This document shows positions 1 to 9,000 of a stretch of 21,823 bases of DNA, piece after piece. The DNA is from RPQJ01 sp963748985 (GTDB taxonomy: Bacteria; Pseudomonadota; Gammaproteobacteria; Steroidobacterales; Steroidobacteraceae). The position numbers and the translations under genes were made by a program. The first letter of the stretch is position 1. Each line of letters begins with the position of its first letter. The DNA lies in NCBI GenBank assembly GCA_963748985.1, contig CAVVKQ010000017.1, positions 1 to 21,823 on the forward strand, in the 5' to 3' direction. Below the pieces are notes generated by a model. The model was not told the origin of the DNA, did not search any database, and saw only the letters and a program-made list of their open reading frames with translations.

Positions 1-250
1 CGTCGAGCACGCGCTCGTCTTCGTAGGCGAACTGGTTCTGGTTCAGCTTGCCCATGCGCATACCGGTCTGCAGCACGACGTCGCCGGAGCTCTGCTCCAG
101 CTCGCCGCCCAGGATCTTCATCAGCGTGGACTTGCCGCTGCCGTTGGCGCCGATGAGCCCGTAGCGGTTGCCGTCGCTGAACTTGACGGAGACGTGCTCG
201 AACAGCGGCTTGGCTTCGAACTGGATCGAGAGGTTGGTCGTGGAAAGCAT
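1..250 (-). CDS. ybiT: ABC-F family ATPase, YbiT type (N-terminal fragment)
   Basis: The 83 visible codons read MLSTTNLSIQFEAKPLFEHV at the start and continue with a Walker A motif, GANGSGKST, near residues 34-42. The rest of the protein lies beyond the left edge. The spacing and wording (NRYGLIGANGSGKST, then MKILGGELE, then GKLNQNQFAYED) match E. coli YbiT closely from memory. ABC-F proteins are soluble tandem ATPases without membrane domains; characterised members act on the ribosome. The start is placed at the ATG at 250 because YbiT homologues begin exactly there. No Shine-Dalgarno sequence precedes it. The upstream DUF188 gene is in the same frame with no stop codon between, so translation may simply run through (see finding). 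Confidence 0.9.
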   Translation of the reverse strand, partial: MLSTTNLSIQFEAKPLFEHVSVKFSDGNRYGLIGANGSGKSTLMKILGGELEQSSGDVVLQTGMRMGKLNQNQFAYEDERVLD

Positions 251-754
251 CAGGGCGCCATGGCGGAAGGAGTGACGGGCGAAGCAACGCCGCCGGCTGC
301 GCTGGCGCCTGGCCTCGCGGACGGCAAGCTCGAGCGCCTCGAGGAAGCGGGAACGATCGCGCGGGCCGAATGGTGGCGGACCACCGCCCACACCATACGC
401 ACGCAGGTCTGACATCAGTTCCCGGGTTGCCAGCGCATTGCCGATGTTGTCCGCGGTGAACGGCTTGCCCGCGGGGCCCAGCACCCGAGCGCCTTTCTTG
501 AGACAGCGCGACGCGAGCGGAATGTCCGCCGTCACCACGACATCGGCGGCTACGACCTGCTCGACGATCCAGTCGTCGGCGGCGTCGAACGCACCCGTAA
601 CGACCTGCATGCGGACGCCCGGTGCGCGGGGCAGCTGCAGCCAGGCATTGGCGACGAACGTGACGGGCAGCCCGTGCCGTTCAGCGACCTTCACGGCCTC
701 TGGCTTGACGGGACAGGCGTCGGCATCGACGTAAACGTGGGGGTCGGTCGGCAT
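251..754 (-). CDS. yaiI: YaiI/YqxD (DUF188, UPF0178) family protein, continuous with ybiT frame
   Basis: The 168 codons from the ATG at 754 begin MPTDPHVYVDADACPVK and contain the family hallmarks VDADACPVK (residues 9-17), VTADIPLASRC (74-84), GPAGKPFT (93-100) and a glycine-rich GVGGGPPPFGPRDRSRF (121-137). This matches E. coli YaiI (about 150 aa) over essentially its whole length. The family is thought to be PIN-like/NYN-like, with conserved acidic residues (here D10, D12), but its function is not established. The gene has no stop codon of its own: after the expected family end near residue 150, an Arg-rich stretch leads straight into the YbiT methionine. In the +1 frame a TGA overlaps that ATG (TGATG), so a single-base error or mutation could have removed a normal overlapping stop. 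No Shine-Dalgarno sequence is seen; a TAAACT element lies 10 nt before the ATG. Confidence 0.88.
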
Positions 755-764
755 GGGGCCGCGC

Positions 765-770
765 AGTTTA
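765..770 (-). promoter_or_regulatory. Possible -10 box (TAAACT) for the DUF188 gene
   Basis: On the minus strand, TAAACT is followed by 10 nt and then the ATG at 754. No Shine-Dalgarno sequence is present, so the mRNA would be leaderless or nearly so. I could not find a convincing -35 box. The call rests on resemblance to the other TANACT elements in this window. Confidence 0.3.
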
Positions 771-849
771 GCCGCTCGCGACCCCGCTGGGGCAGCGATG
801 CGTCCGGCCCGGACGAGCTTTCTGTAATCATTTGAAAATCAACAGGTTG

Positions 850-879
850 GCGGCACCAGCCTGGCGGCCAAGGCGCCGC
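850..879 (-). terminator. Weak terminator-like hairpin after the RidA gene
   Basis: On the minus strand an 8-bp stem (GCGGCGCC paired with GGTGCCGC, one G-U wobble) with a 14-nt loop starts about 16 nt after the RidA stop. A T-rich stretch (TTGATTTTC) follows only after several non-T bases, so it is not a canonical Rho-independent terminator. It lies between RidA and DUF188, where a transcript end would make sense. Confidence 0.3.
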
Positions 880-894
880 TGACTGTGGTGTGGG

Positions 895-1239
895 CTAAAC
901 CGCGGCGGTCACCTGGATCTCGACCTCGTACTGTGGCGCCGCGAGCTTCGCCTCGACCGTTGCACGTGCGGGCGTGTGACCCGGCGGCACCCAGGCGTCC
1001 CATGCGGAATTCATCTGCGCAAACGTGCCGATGTTCGCGAGATAGATCGTCGTCGACAGGATGCGCGTCTTGTCGCTTCCCGCCGCGGCGAGCAACTTGT
1101 CGATGCTCGCCAGTATCTGGCGTGTCTGGCCGGCCACGTCCACGGACGGATCGTCCGCCACCTGGCCCGCTAGATAGACAGTGTTGCCATGCACGACGGC
1201 CTGCGACATGCGCGGCCCGGATTCCAGTCTCTTGATCAT
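895..1239 (-). CDS. RidA/YjgF-family protein, YoaB-like
   Basis: A 114-residue protein of the Rid superfamily, which in its RidA branch hydrolyses reactive enamine/imine intermediates to ketoacids plus ammonia; other branches have unclear substrates. The sequence follows E. coli YoaB almost in register (VVHGNTVYLAG, ILASIDKLLAAAGSDKTRIL, NSAWDAWVPPGHTPARATVE). The conserved Arg is R92 in TPARATVE and the late Glu is E107 in YEVEIQV, so the trimer-interface active site looks intact. I start at the ATG at 1239, not the adjacent TTG at 1242, because AGAGGG sits 6 nt before the ATG. This Shine-Dalgarno sequence immediately follows the stop of the upstream VOC/SnoaL gene (15-nt gap), indicating translation within one operon. 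The cytoplasm is the expected location. Confidence 0.92.
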   Translation of the reverse strand: MIKRLESGPRMSQAVVHGNTVYLAGQVADDPSVDVAGQTRQILASIDKLLAAAGSDKTRILSTTIYLANIGTFAQMNSAWDAWVPPGHTPARATVEAKLAAPQYEVEIQVTAAV

Positions 1240-1254
1240 CAACGACCCTCTGAT

Positions 1255-1983
1255 TCAGGTTTTCGCGAGTTCCGCCGCCATCAACGGCATCAGCGTCTGC
1301 AGCGCCTTGATCGGTCGCACCATGACCTTGAAGCGCGAGATCCGTCCCTCCGCGTTCCACTCGATCATGTCGATGCCATCGACCTCGATTTCACCCAGCA
1401 TGCACTTGAACTCGAGCACTGCAGAGCGCTCACCGTGCCATTCGCCCACGTAGTGAAAGCTGTCGTTCATCAGGAGGATGCTCGCTGCAGCCAGGTACTT
1501 GCGGGTGATCGCCTTGCCCTGCTGCGGCGCGTGCACGGCCGGGGATTCGAACACGGCATCGTCGGCCAGCAGGTCGTCGAGGTCGGCGATGTCACGCGTT
1601 GCGACGACGCGGTGCCAGCGCTCGAGCGCCGAAGGCTTTGAACTCTTGCGCACCACGCAGAAGCGCTGCCCCGTGGGCGCCTCCATGACCCACCACGTGT
1701 GAGTCTGCGCCACACGCCTGGCGCCGAGCCCTTCGAGTCGCACCACCTCCGCTTCCACATCGGTCGATTCGATGTCCAGGTGAACGCGACTCGGATGGGT
1801 GACCGTCTGCACCTCGATGTGCAGGCGTTGCTCGGGATCGACGAGCCGCCGGTACTTGCCGCCCTCCTCGGCGGGCAACTCCCTGACATCCATGCGCAAG
1901 GCCGCGCCCCAGAATTCCGCGGCGGCAGCGAGGTCCGGCACGTTGCAGTCGATGATGAATCCAGCCAGCCGGCTCTGGTGCAT
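1255..1983 (-). CDS. Two-domain VOC (glyoxalase-like) + SnoaL/NTF2-like protein
   Basis: A 242-residue protein. Residues about 5-112 form a glyoxalase/VOC-type domain (FIIDCNVPDLAAAAEFWGAA at the start, VHLDIESTDVEAEVVRLEGLG around 67-87, then WWVMEAPTGQRFCVVR), closest to the Glyoxalase_6 branch. Residues about 118-240 look like an NTF2/SnoaL alpha+beta cone (ALERWHRVVATRDIADLDDL, then DAVFESPAVH, ending with IDMIEWNAEGRISRFKVMVR). The substrate cannot be named. Start choice: the frame is open upstream, but the ATG at 1983 is preceded by a very good GGGGAGGTGA Shine-Dalgarno sequence, and homology begins here. It lies 14 nt after the acid phosphatase stop and 15 nt before the RidA start, so the three genes are probably co-transcribed. 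Confidence 0.85.
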   Translation of the reverse strand: MHQSRLAGFIIDCNVPDLAAAAEFWGAALRMDVRELPAEEGGKYRRLVDPEQRLHIEVQTVTHPSRVHLDIESTDVEAEVVRLEGLGARRVAQTHTWWVMEAPTGQRFCVVRKSSKPSALERWHRVVATRDIADLDDLLADDAVFESPAVHAPQQGKAITRKYLAAASILLMNDSFHYVGEWHGERSAVLEFKCMLGEIEVDGIDMIEWNAEGRISRFKVMVRPIKALQTLMPLMAAELAKT

Positions 1984-1997
1984 CGTCACCTCCCCTC

Positions 1998-2867
1998 TCA
2001 TTGGCGCTGCGATTGCGCCGGTTCGGTCGCCTGCAATGCGGACGCCTCCGCTCGGCAATCACGTCCGGCAGGCGGGCCGTGTCTGCGCGCCTTCTTCACT
2101 TCGAGTTTCGCCGCCGCCATGTCGGCGACGAATTCCGGATCCTGGTGCAGTCGCTCGAACACCGCCTGGCCGACCGTGCGTCCGCCATCGACGTCACTCT
2201 GCCGGTGCACCCGACAGACCACGCGGCTCTGTCCGAACTCGTAGGCGCGGGCCCGGGCGGCGGCGGCGCGCTCCGGCAGCAACTCGGCGAACACTTCGCC
2301 CCAGACGTAGCCGAGTGACGCGTGACCGGAAGGGTACGACGCATTGCCTCGCAGCAGCGATTCGTCCTCGGGCACGCAGGTGGGATCGCCGGTAACCTCG
2401 AAGGGCCGGTTGCTGTTGTATTTCTGCTTCGCCTTGTACGTCGATTGCCCTGCATCGATGACTACCCGCTGCAACAGCGCATACAGGTGCGGCGTGGTCG
2501 CTGCCGTCACGTCGATGCCAACTGCGCACGAGAACACGTTGGCGGCCTCGGGAAACTTGAGATTGGCATCCCTGGCCGCCAGTTGCCAACGCGCGGTGTC
2601 CTGCAGCGCGCTCAACTTGCGATAGGTGGCTTCGTCGGCGGCGAATTCGGGTGAGCCTGGCGCGGGCGGTGGTGGGAGCAGCGCGACGCTATCGGGGCGT
2701 TCCTCGGGCAGCAGGTAGCCCGGCATCTTCGCTGCCGCCGCAGCCGAGGTCGCCTCCCGCGAACCGGACGTCGTCGGGACGACCTCACGACAGCCCACGA
2801 ACCAGGCGAGCATTCCGGCGAGCGCGAGCAGCGTCGCGCCACGCGCGAAGTTGGATGGGATGTTCAT
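1998..2867 (-). CDS. Class A nonspecific acid phosphatase (PhoN-like, PAP2 superfamily), probable lipoprotein
   Basis: A 289-residue exported phosphomonoesterase. All three parts of the PAP2 acid phosphatase signature are present: K147-x6-R154-P155, P179-S180-G181-H182, and S214-R215-x5-H221-x3-D225. H221 is the expected phosphohistidine nucleophile and H182 the general acid. The N terminus is a signal peptide (ATLLALAGMLAWFVGC); Cys26 in FVGC resembles a lipobox with Phe instead of Leu at -3, so lipidation is likely but not certain. A Pro/Ala-rich linker (about 27-80) follows. The tail after about residue 260 is basic/Gln-rich and longer than in typical PhoN proteins (about 250 aa). No Shine-Dalgarno sequence precedes the ATG; a good promoter ends 6 nt upstream, so the mRNA is probably leaderless. 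First gene of a phosphatase-VOC/SnoaL-RidA operon, divergent from the RHS gene. Confidence 0.93.
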   Translation of the reverse strand: MNIPSNFARGATLLALAGMLAWFVGCREVVPTTSGSREATSAAAAAKMPGYLLPEERPDSVALLPPPPAPGSPEFAADEATYRKLSALQDTARWQLAARDANLKFPEAANVFSCAVGIDVTAATTPHLYALLQRVVIDAGQSTYKAKQKYNSNRPFEVTGDPTCVPEDESLLRGNASYPSGHASLGYVWGEVFAELLPERAAAARARAYEFGQSRVVCRVHRQSDVDGGRTVGQAVFERLHQDPEFVADMAAAKLEVKKARRHGPPAGRDCRAEASALQATEPAQSQRQ

Positions 2868-2873
2868 GGCGGC

Positions 2874-2901
2874 AGTGTAACGGGCAGTGCGGATTTGCCA
2901 A
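2874..2901 (-). promoter_or_regulatory. Sigma70-type promoter of the acid phosphatase operon
   Basis: On the minus strand, TTGGCA (forward 2896-2901; 5 of 6 match to TTGACA), a 16-nt spacer and TACACT (forward 2874-2879; 4 of 6). Only 6 nt separate the -10 hexamer from the ATG at 2867, so the predicted transcription start falls on the start codon. The gene also lacks a Shine-Dalgarno sequence, which supports a leaderless transcript. Confidence 0.6.
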
Positions 2902-2910
2902 AACTGCCCG
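2881..2910. promoter_or_regulatory. Operator-like inverted repeat flanking the -35 box
   Basis: CGGGCAGT (2881-2888) and its exact reverse complement ACTGCCCG (2903-2910) are separated by 14 nt. The centre-to-centre distance is 22 nt, about two helical turns, as expected for a dimeric regulator on one face of DNA. The -35 box of the phosphatase promoter (2896-2901) lies between the arms, and one arm fills most of the -35/-10 spacer. Bound protein should therefore block RNA polymerase. The regulator is not encoded in the window. Confidence 0.5.
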
Positions 2911-3014
2911 GCCCTAATCTCAACCTCTCCACCTCAAATGCGCGTTTCCCACGCTGTCGCGTTGCGCGAATGTCCGTGCCGTAACCCGATGAACCGCCAA
3001 CCTGGGAGACGGCG

Positions 3015-6000
3015 ATGTGTAAGGACGCATGGATGCAGCGGCTGGCACGGCATGGCCGGTCGATCGGAATCGCCTTGCTTGCAGCTTCGATTGCGGGCTT
3101 TTCGGGCGCCGACGCGCTCGCCGGCGTCGCGGCGACTTCGGCCGCCGGTCGCACGCCCGCCGAGTTCGGCGTCTCGCACTCGGGTGCCGCGACTTATCGC
3201 ATCCCGCTGTGGACGCCACCGGGCGTCGGCGAAGTTGGCCTCGACCTCGCGCTGGTCTATGCCAGCCGCAGCGGCAGCGGCCTGGTCGGCGTTGGTTGGT
3301 CGATCGCGGGCCTCTCGACGATCGCGCGCTGCAACCGCACCTGGGCACAGGACGGCGCTGCGGGCAGCGTCACCAACACCCTCGCCGATCGCTATTGCCT
3401 CGACGGCCAGCAACTCAAGCTCGTGAGCGGTACGCACGGCGCGGCCGGCGCCGTTTACGCCACCGAGGTGGAGACGTTCTCGCGAATCGTCGCGAACGGC
3501 GTCGCAGGCAACGGCCCCGCCTCGTTCACCGTGACGACGAAAAACGGGTTGATCTACGAGTACGGCGGCACCGTCGATTCGCGCGTCTACGCCGGTACAT
3601 CGACCACGATACGTGCCTGGGCGCTATCGCGTGTCCGCGACCGGGCAGGCACCGGCACCGGCAATGCGATCACCCTCACCTACTTCAACGAAGCACAGTT
3701 CGGCGCGTATACGAACGGCACGCATCGAATCGCGTCGATTGCCTACCCGACCACCGCAACGGGCGCGGGACCGTTCTACCGCGTCGACTTCGCCTATTCC
3801 GCTCGTCCCGCAAGCGACGTACCCACGGGGTACCTCGCCGGCAACCTGGTCCGCGATCCATACCAGCTCGACCGGATCACGATTCAGACCGTTGGCGCAG
3901 CGACGCCAACCAAGACGTACGCGCTTGGTTACGAGACCGCCCCGGTCTCGGGACGACTGCGCCTGGCCACCGTGCAGGAGTGTGCAGCTTCGACTTGCCT
4001 GCAGCCCACGGCAATCACCTATCAGAACGGCGCGAACGGCTGGCAACCCATGGTCGATACCGGGGTGGCCGCCTCGACCGGTAAGGCACCCTTGCCGCTC
4101 GAATTGAACGGCGATGGCGTCATGGACCTGCTTTATCCCGTCGATGCCGGCAGCGGCAGGTTGAGCTGGCGCATCCTGCTCGGAACCCCAGCGGGTTTCG
4201 CCGCACCGCTCGACACCGGCGTCGTGACGACAACGTCACACGCGCTCATTCCTGCCGACTTCGCTGGCAACGGCCGGACGCAATTCCTGGTCGTGCAGAA
4301 CGGGTACTGGTATTGCGCCGGTTACACCAACGCGGGTTTCACGGTCGCGAACACCGGCTTGGTCCCCGCAGGAGAATACGGCGCAGCGGACTTCGACGGC
4401 GACGGCCGGGCCGACCTCATGGGGCAGAGCGGCGGGTTCACGCCGACCATCAATGTGCGTCGCAACGTCAGCGCCCCCTCGAGCACTTCACTCGCGGTTC
4501 AGTTCGCCACGAGCGCGCAGGCCATATGGACGATACCCAGCTCGCGGCAGGCGACGCCCTGGGACAACCTGCGGGTCGCGGATCTCAACGGCGACGGCCG
4601 CGCGGACATCGTCGCGCTCACCTTCACCGGTTCGGACCGCAATCCGAAGTTCTTCGCCACGCCCTTGTTGTCGAACGGGTTCGGCAACGCATTCACCGTC
4701 GGCACCGAAAAACTGTTGTGGCAGGAATCGATGGTCACGATGGCCGACTGGAACGCCGATGGCTGCTCCGACATCCTGCAGGTGCGTAGCGTGTTCGTCT
4801 CGAACTGCGCGGGTGCGTTCGTGGAGCTCGCGACCGGCGCAACGGCCGCGACGGGTAACTCGCTGTACACAGCGCTCCCGGCGGACTGGAACGGCGACGG
4901 CCGTGCCGACCTGTTGTACATCGATGCCGCAACGCGACAGTGGTTCGTAGTGCGTTCGACCGGCGAAGGCGCGGCCGCACCGGTCAGCACGGGCATCAGT
5001 GCGCCTGCCTCCACCGTCTGGTTCAACCTGGATGCGGACGGCGACGGGCTCACCGATCTCGGCTACCGCGATGGCAACAACGGCAACCGCCTGCGCTACC
5101 GGTTGCACGCGGGCCCGTCTACACCCGCCGACCTCGCCACCGCGTTCGTCGACGGCTTCGGCGTGCGCCAGAGCCCCTCATACGTTTCGATCGCGCGCAG
5201 CAATCACACGCGCCTGAACGATGCCGTCTTTCCGGCGGCCGATTTCCAGGGCCCGCTGTACGTGGTGAGCGAGTTCAGCGCAACGGACGGAACGGGTGGC
5301 ACCTACCGGAACCGGCTGCAGTACTCCGGCGCGCAGTTGAACCTGCAAGGCCGTGGCTTTCAAGGATTTGCGACGCAGCGCATCGAGGACACGCGCACGG
5401 GCCTCGTCACGCTCGACTCCGTGTCGAGGGTGTTTCCGTACACGGGAATGCACGTGCAGCGGCATGTGTTCCAGTCAAACGGCACCTCGCCTGTGAGCCA
5501 ATGGCAAGCAGTCCTCGGCCAGCAGGCGAAGGGTGCGGCGGGTCGCGAGCAGCGCGTATTCCCCTTCATCGCGTCCACCAGCACCCGGCAGTTCGAACAC
5601 GGCGGGACACTCAACGGCACGCTGGTGACGGAAGCGACCACGACGTTCACATACGGGGACGGCTACGGCAACCCGACGCAGGTGCAAACGACTACCTGGG
5701 ACCGGGACCCCTACTCGCCGTACCTGAACAGCCAGTGGCACTCGAGCCTGAATCTCGGTTACACGAATGACCCGTCGGTCAACTGGTGCCTCGGATTGCC
5801 CGCCAGCCGCACTTTGACGAGCACCGCACCCGACCAGCTCGCCGTGACGCAAGCGACGACGTACGCAGCCGATGCGGTGCGATGCCGGGTCACGCAGCAA
5901 GTGGTCGAGCCGAATGTGCCGGCATTGAAGGTCATCACTTCATTCGGTTTCGACGGCTGCGGCAACCTGAACTCGGTGCGCACCGTGGGTTCCAACCCGG

Positions 6001-9000
6001 ACGGCACGGCGATGCCGGCGAGGACGGCGAGCTTCAACTATGGCAGCCGCTGCCAACTGCCTGAGTCCGCCACCAACGCAGCAGCGGCAACAACGACCTA
6101 CGAGTGGCGTTACGACTACGGGGTGCCGACTCGCATCACCGATCCGAATGGGCTGGCGACGACGTGGTCACACGACCCGTTCGGGCGCCGAGTCAGCGAA
6201 ACGGCGAGCGACGGCACGCGCCGGACGTGGAGTTTCCAGTCGTGCGGCACGACCGGGTGCTGGGGAACGGGCGAATTTCGCTTCCTCGTATTCGACCGGA
6301 ACTACGCCACCGATGGCACGCTGATCCGCGAGCACCATGCTTACTACGACGGCTACGAACGCCCGCGACTGCGGGAGTACCACGGTGCGCTCGGAACCTG
6401 GCTGCACCAGACGTACGACTACGACGCAGCGGGACGCATGGTGCGCGAATCACGACCGTACGCGAGCGTGCCCAACGGCCACACGATCCGGACATTCGAC
6501 CCGCTCGGCCGACCGCTCAGCGAGCGTGACTACGACGGGGGCGGAACAATCGTTCGCAACTCGAGCCTCGCCTACGCCGGTCGAACCACGACACTTACGG
6601 ACGCTCTCGGCCGTTCGCGGTCGCGCATCGTGGACGTCGCCGGCAACCTGCGTCGCGCAATGGATCCGTCGCCCGGCGGCACCATGCGCTACGACTACGA
6701 CTCGCTTGGTCACCTCAACCGCGTCCAGGACGCCATCGGCGCCGTGTCGACCGGCGTCTACGATGTGCGTGGGTTCCGCACGCGGTGGTCGGATGCGGAT
6801 GCTGGAACCTGGACTTTCAAGCGTAATTCGCTCGGCGAAGCCATTGCCTGGACCGACGCGAAAGGGCAGTCGTTCACTACGGCTTACGACACGCTCGGTC
6901 GCAGGGTGTCCCGCACCGAACTCGAGGGTACCAGCACCTGGACGTGGGGCTCGTCGGCGGCCGCTCGCAACATCGGGCGACTGCAGTCGAAGGCTGGCCT
7001 CGGCTATTCGGAATCGCTCGCCTACGACGGATTCGGCCGCGTCAGCAGGCGCACCATCACGACGGACACGAGCTACCAGTACGACTACACCTACAACTCG
7101 ATCGGCAGCATCGACACGCTGACCTATCCGACCAGTCCAGTGCCCTCGGGACAGACGGGCAGTCGACTCCGGCTTCGCTACTCGTACAGCTTCGGCACAC
7201 CTTCGCGGATCGACGATGTCACGCTGGCAACGCCGCGCACGCTCTGGAAGCTCGACGCAGTCAGCGACTTCGATGCGCCGACGCGGGAGTCCCTGTCGGG
7301 CAATGTCATCGCGCGATGGTCGAGCTACGACTCGGCGACGCAGCGCCTGACAGCACAGCAGGCGGGCATCGGCGGTGCCGGTAGCGCCCGCCAGAACCTC
7401 GCCTACAAGTGGGATGCAGCCGGCAACCTCCTGCAGCGACGCGACCTGAATCAGAACCTGACCGAAGCCTTCACGTACGACGGACTCGATCGCGTAACGC
7501 ACTCCACGCTGAACGGCTCGACCAACCTGTCCGTGGGCTACGACGCATCGGGCAATGTCCTGCGGAAGTCGGATATCGGCAGCTACGTCTACGGCAATGC
7601 ACTGCGGCCGCATGCGGTGATGGCCGCGGGCAATGAGACATTCACGTACGACCACAATGGCAATCTTGCAACGCGCAATGGCCTCAGCCAGAGCTGGGCT
7701 TCGTTCAACCTGCCAACCACGCTGCGCAAACCGGGCTTCCAGTCCCTGAATGCCTACGGTCCCGATCGCGAGCGCTGGCGTCAGGTTGCGACCTACCAGA
7801 ATGGCACTGAGACGACGCTTTACGTCGGCGGCCTGCTCGAGAAGGAATCGACGACCGCCACGGGCCTGACGTACTGGCGGCACTACGTGCCGACACCCGG
7901 TGGCTCGACCGTCGTCATCTCGCGCAACTCGAATGGCACGAGTTCCACGACGTATGTCGTGCCAGACCACCTCGGCAGCAGCGACACGCTGTTGAACGAA
8001 GCGGGCGCGTCCGTTGCCAGGGAGAGCTTCGGTACGTTCGGCACTCGTCGCGGCAGCAACTGGAGCGCTGCGACCGCACCGGACTGGCTGGGCATCGCCA
8101 ACACGACCCGCCAGGGCTTCACCGGGCACGAGATGCTCGACAACGTCGGACTCGTCCACATGAACGGTCGCGTCTACGACCCGGCACTCGGCCGATTTCT
8201 CTCGGTCGATCCGCTGATCGGCGACCTGGGCGACTCCCAGTCGGTGAATCCGTATGCGTACGTCGGCAATCGGCCCCTGAACGCGTCGGACCCCACGGGC
8301 TATCTTGCCGATGGCGGCATTTCGATCTATGTCGGCAAGTTCATCGTCGACTCGATCCTGTCCTCGCTCGCCTACGGCCTGCTGAACCACGGCGGCTTGC
8401 CGCCGCCACCTGCGACCGCACTCCCCGGCTGGTCAGCACAGAACGGCGTGGGGTTGTGCGGTGCGGGGACGTTCTCGCCTACCTGCGGCGGCACCATCCT
8501 GTATGCAAGCGCGCCGGGTACCGGCCGCGGCGGAGTACCGACGTCGACCTGGGCAGAAACCTCGGTTGACGACGAGTACGCGCATGAGAACCTCGAACGC
8601 TTCTTCATCGACTTCGGGATCAACGCGGTCGACGTCCTGATCCTCTCGCCCGTGCACGACGCCAGGGACGCGTACGACGCTGCAAAACGGGGAGACCACG
8701 CCACTGCCGCACTTTATGTCAGCTTCACCGTCTGCGATGTCGTCAAACAATGCCAGTCGATTCTGGCACCTGCGAAGGCATTGCGGCGCGCAGCGAGGTC
8801 GCTGGACAATTCAGTGCCGCGAGAGCTCGCTAGGGTCATAGCGGGAAAGGGTAAATTTCCAACACTCGGTCCTCCAAGCCGTGACGACGTGTTTGTAACG
8901 GCCGCGGAAGATATTGCCGGATTGAACTCCCAACAAATTGCGCAAAGACTGACAATCCGTGAAGCGGATGAGTTCACCGTCATTAGGTTCCGCACTCCAG

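Noticed and set aside
782..815. Two small palindromes (CCCCGCTGGGG; CGTCCG-GCC-CGGACG) upstream of DUF188
   Set aside because: They have short stems with 3-nt loops, are common by chance at this GC content, and show no promoter-related spacing.
6450..8390. 646-codon open frame on the minus strand inside the RHS gene
   Set aside because: It is antisense to well-supported RHS repeats. The translation is Arg/Val/Ala/Asp-rich with no recognisable domain, as expected for the complementary frame of GC-rich coding DNA.
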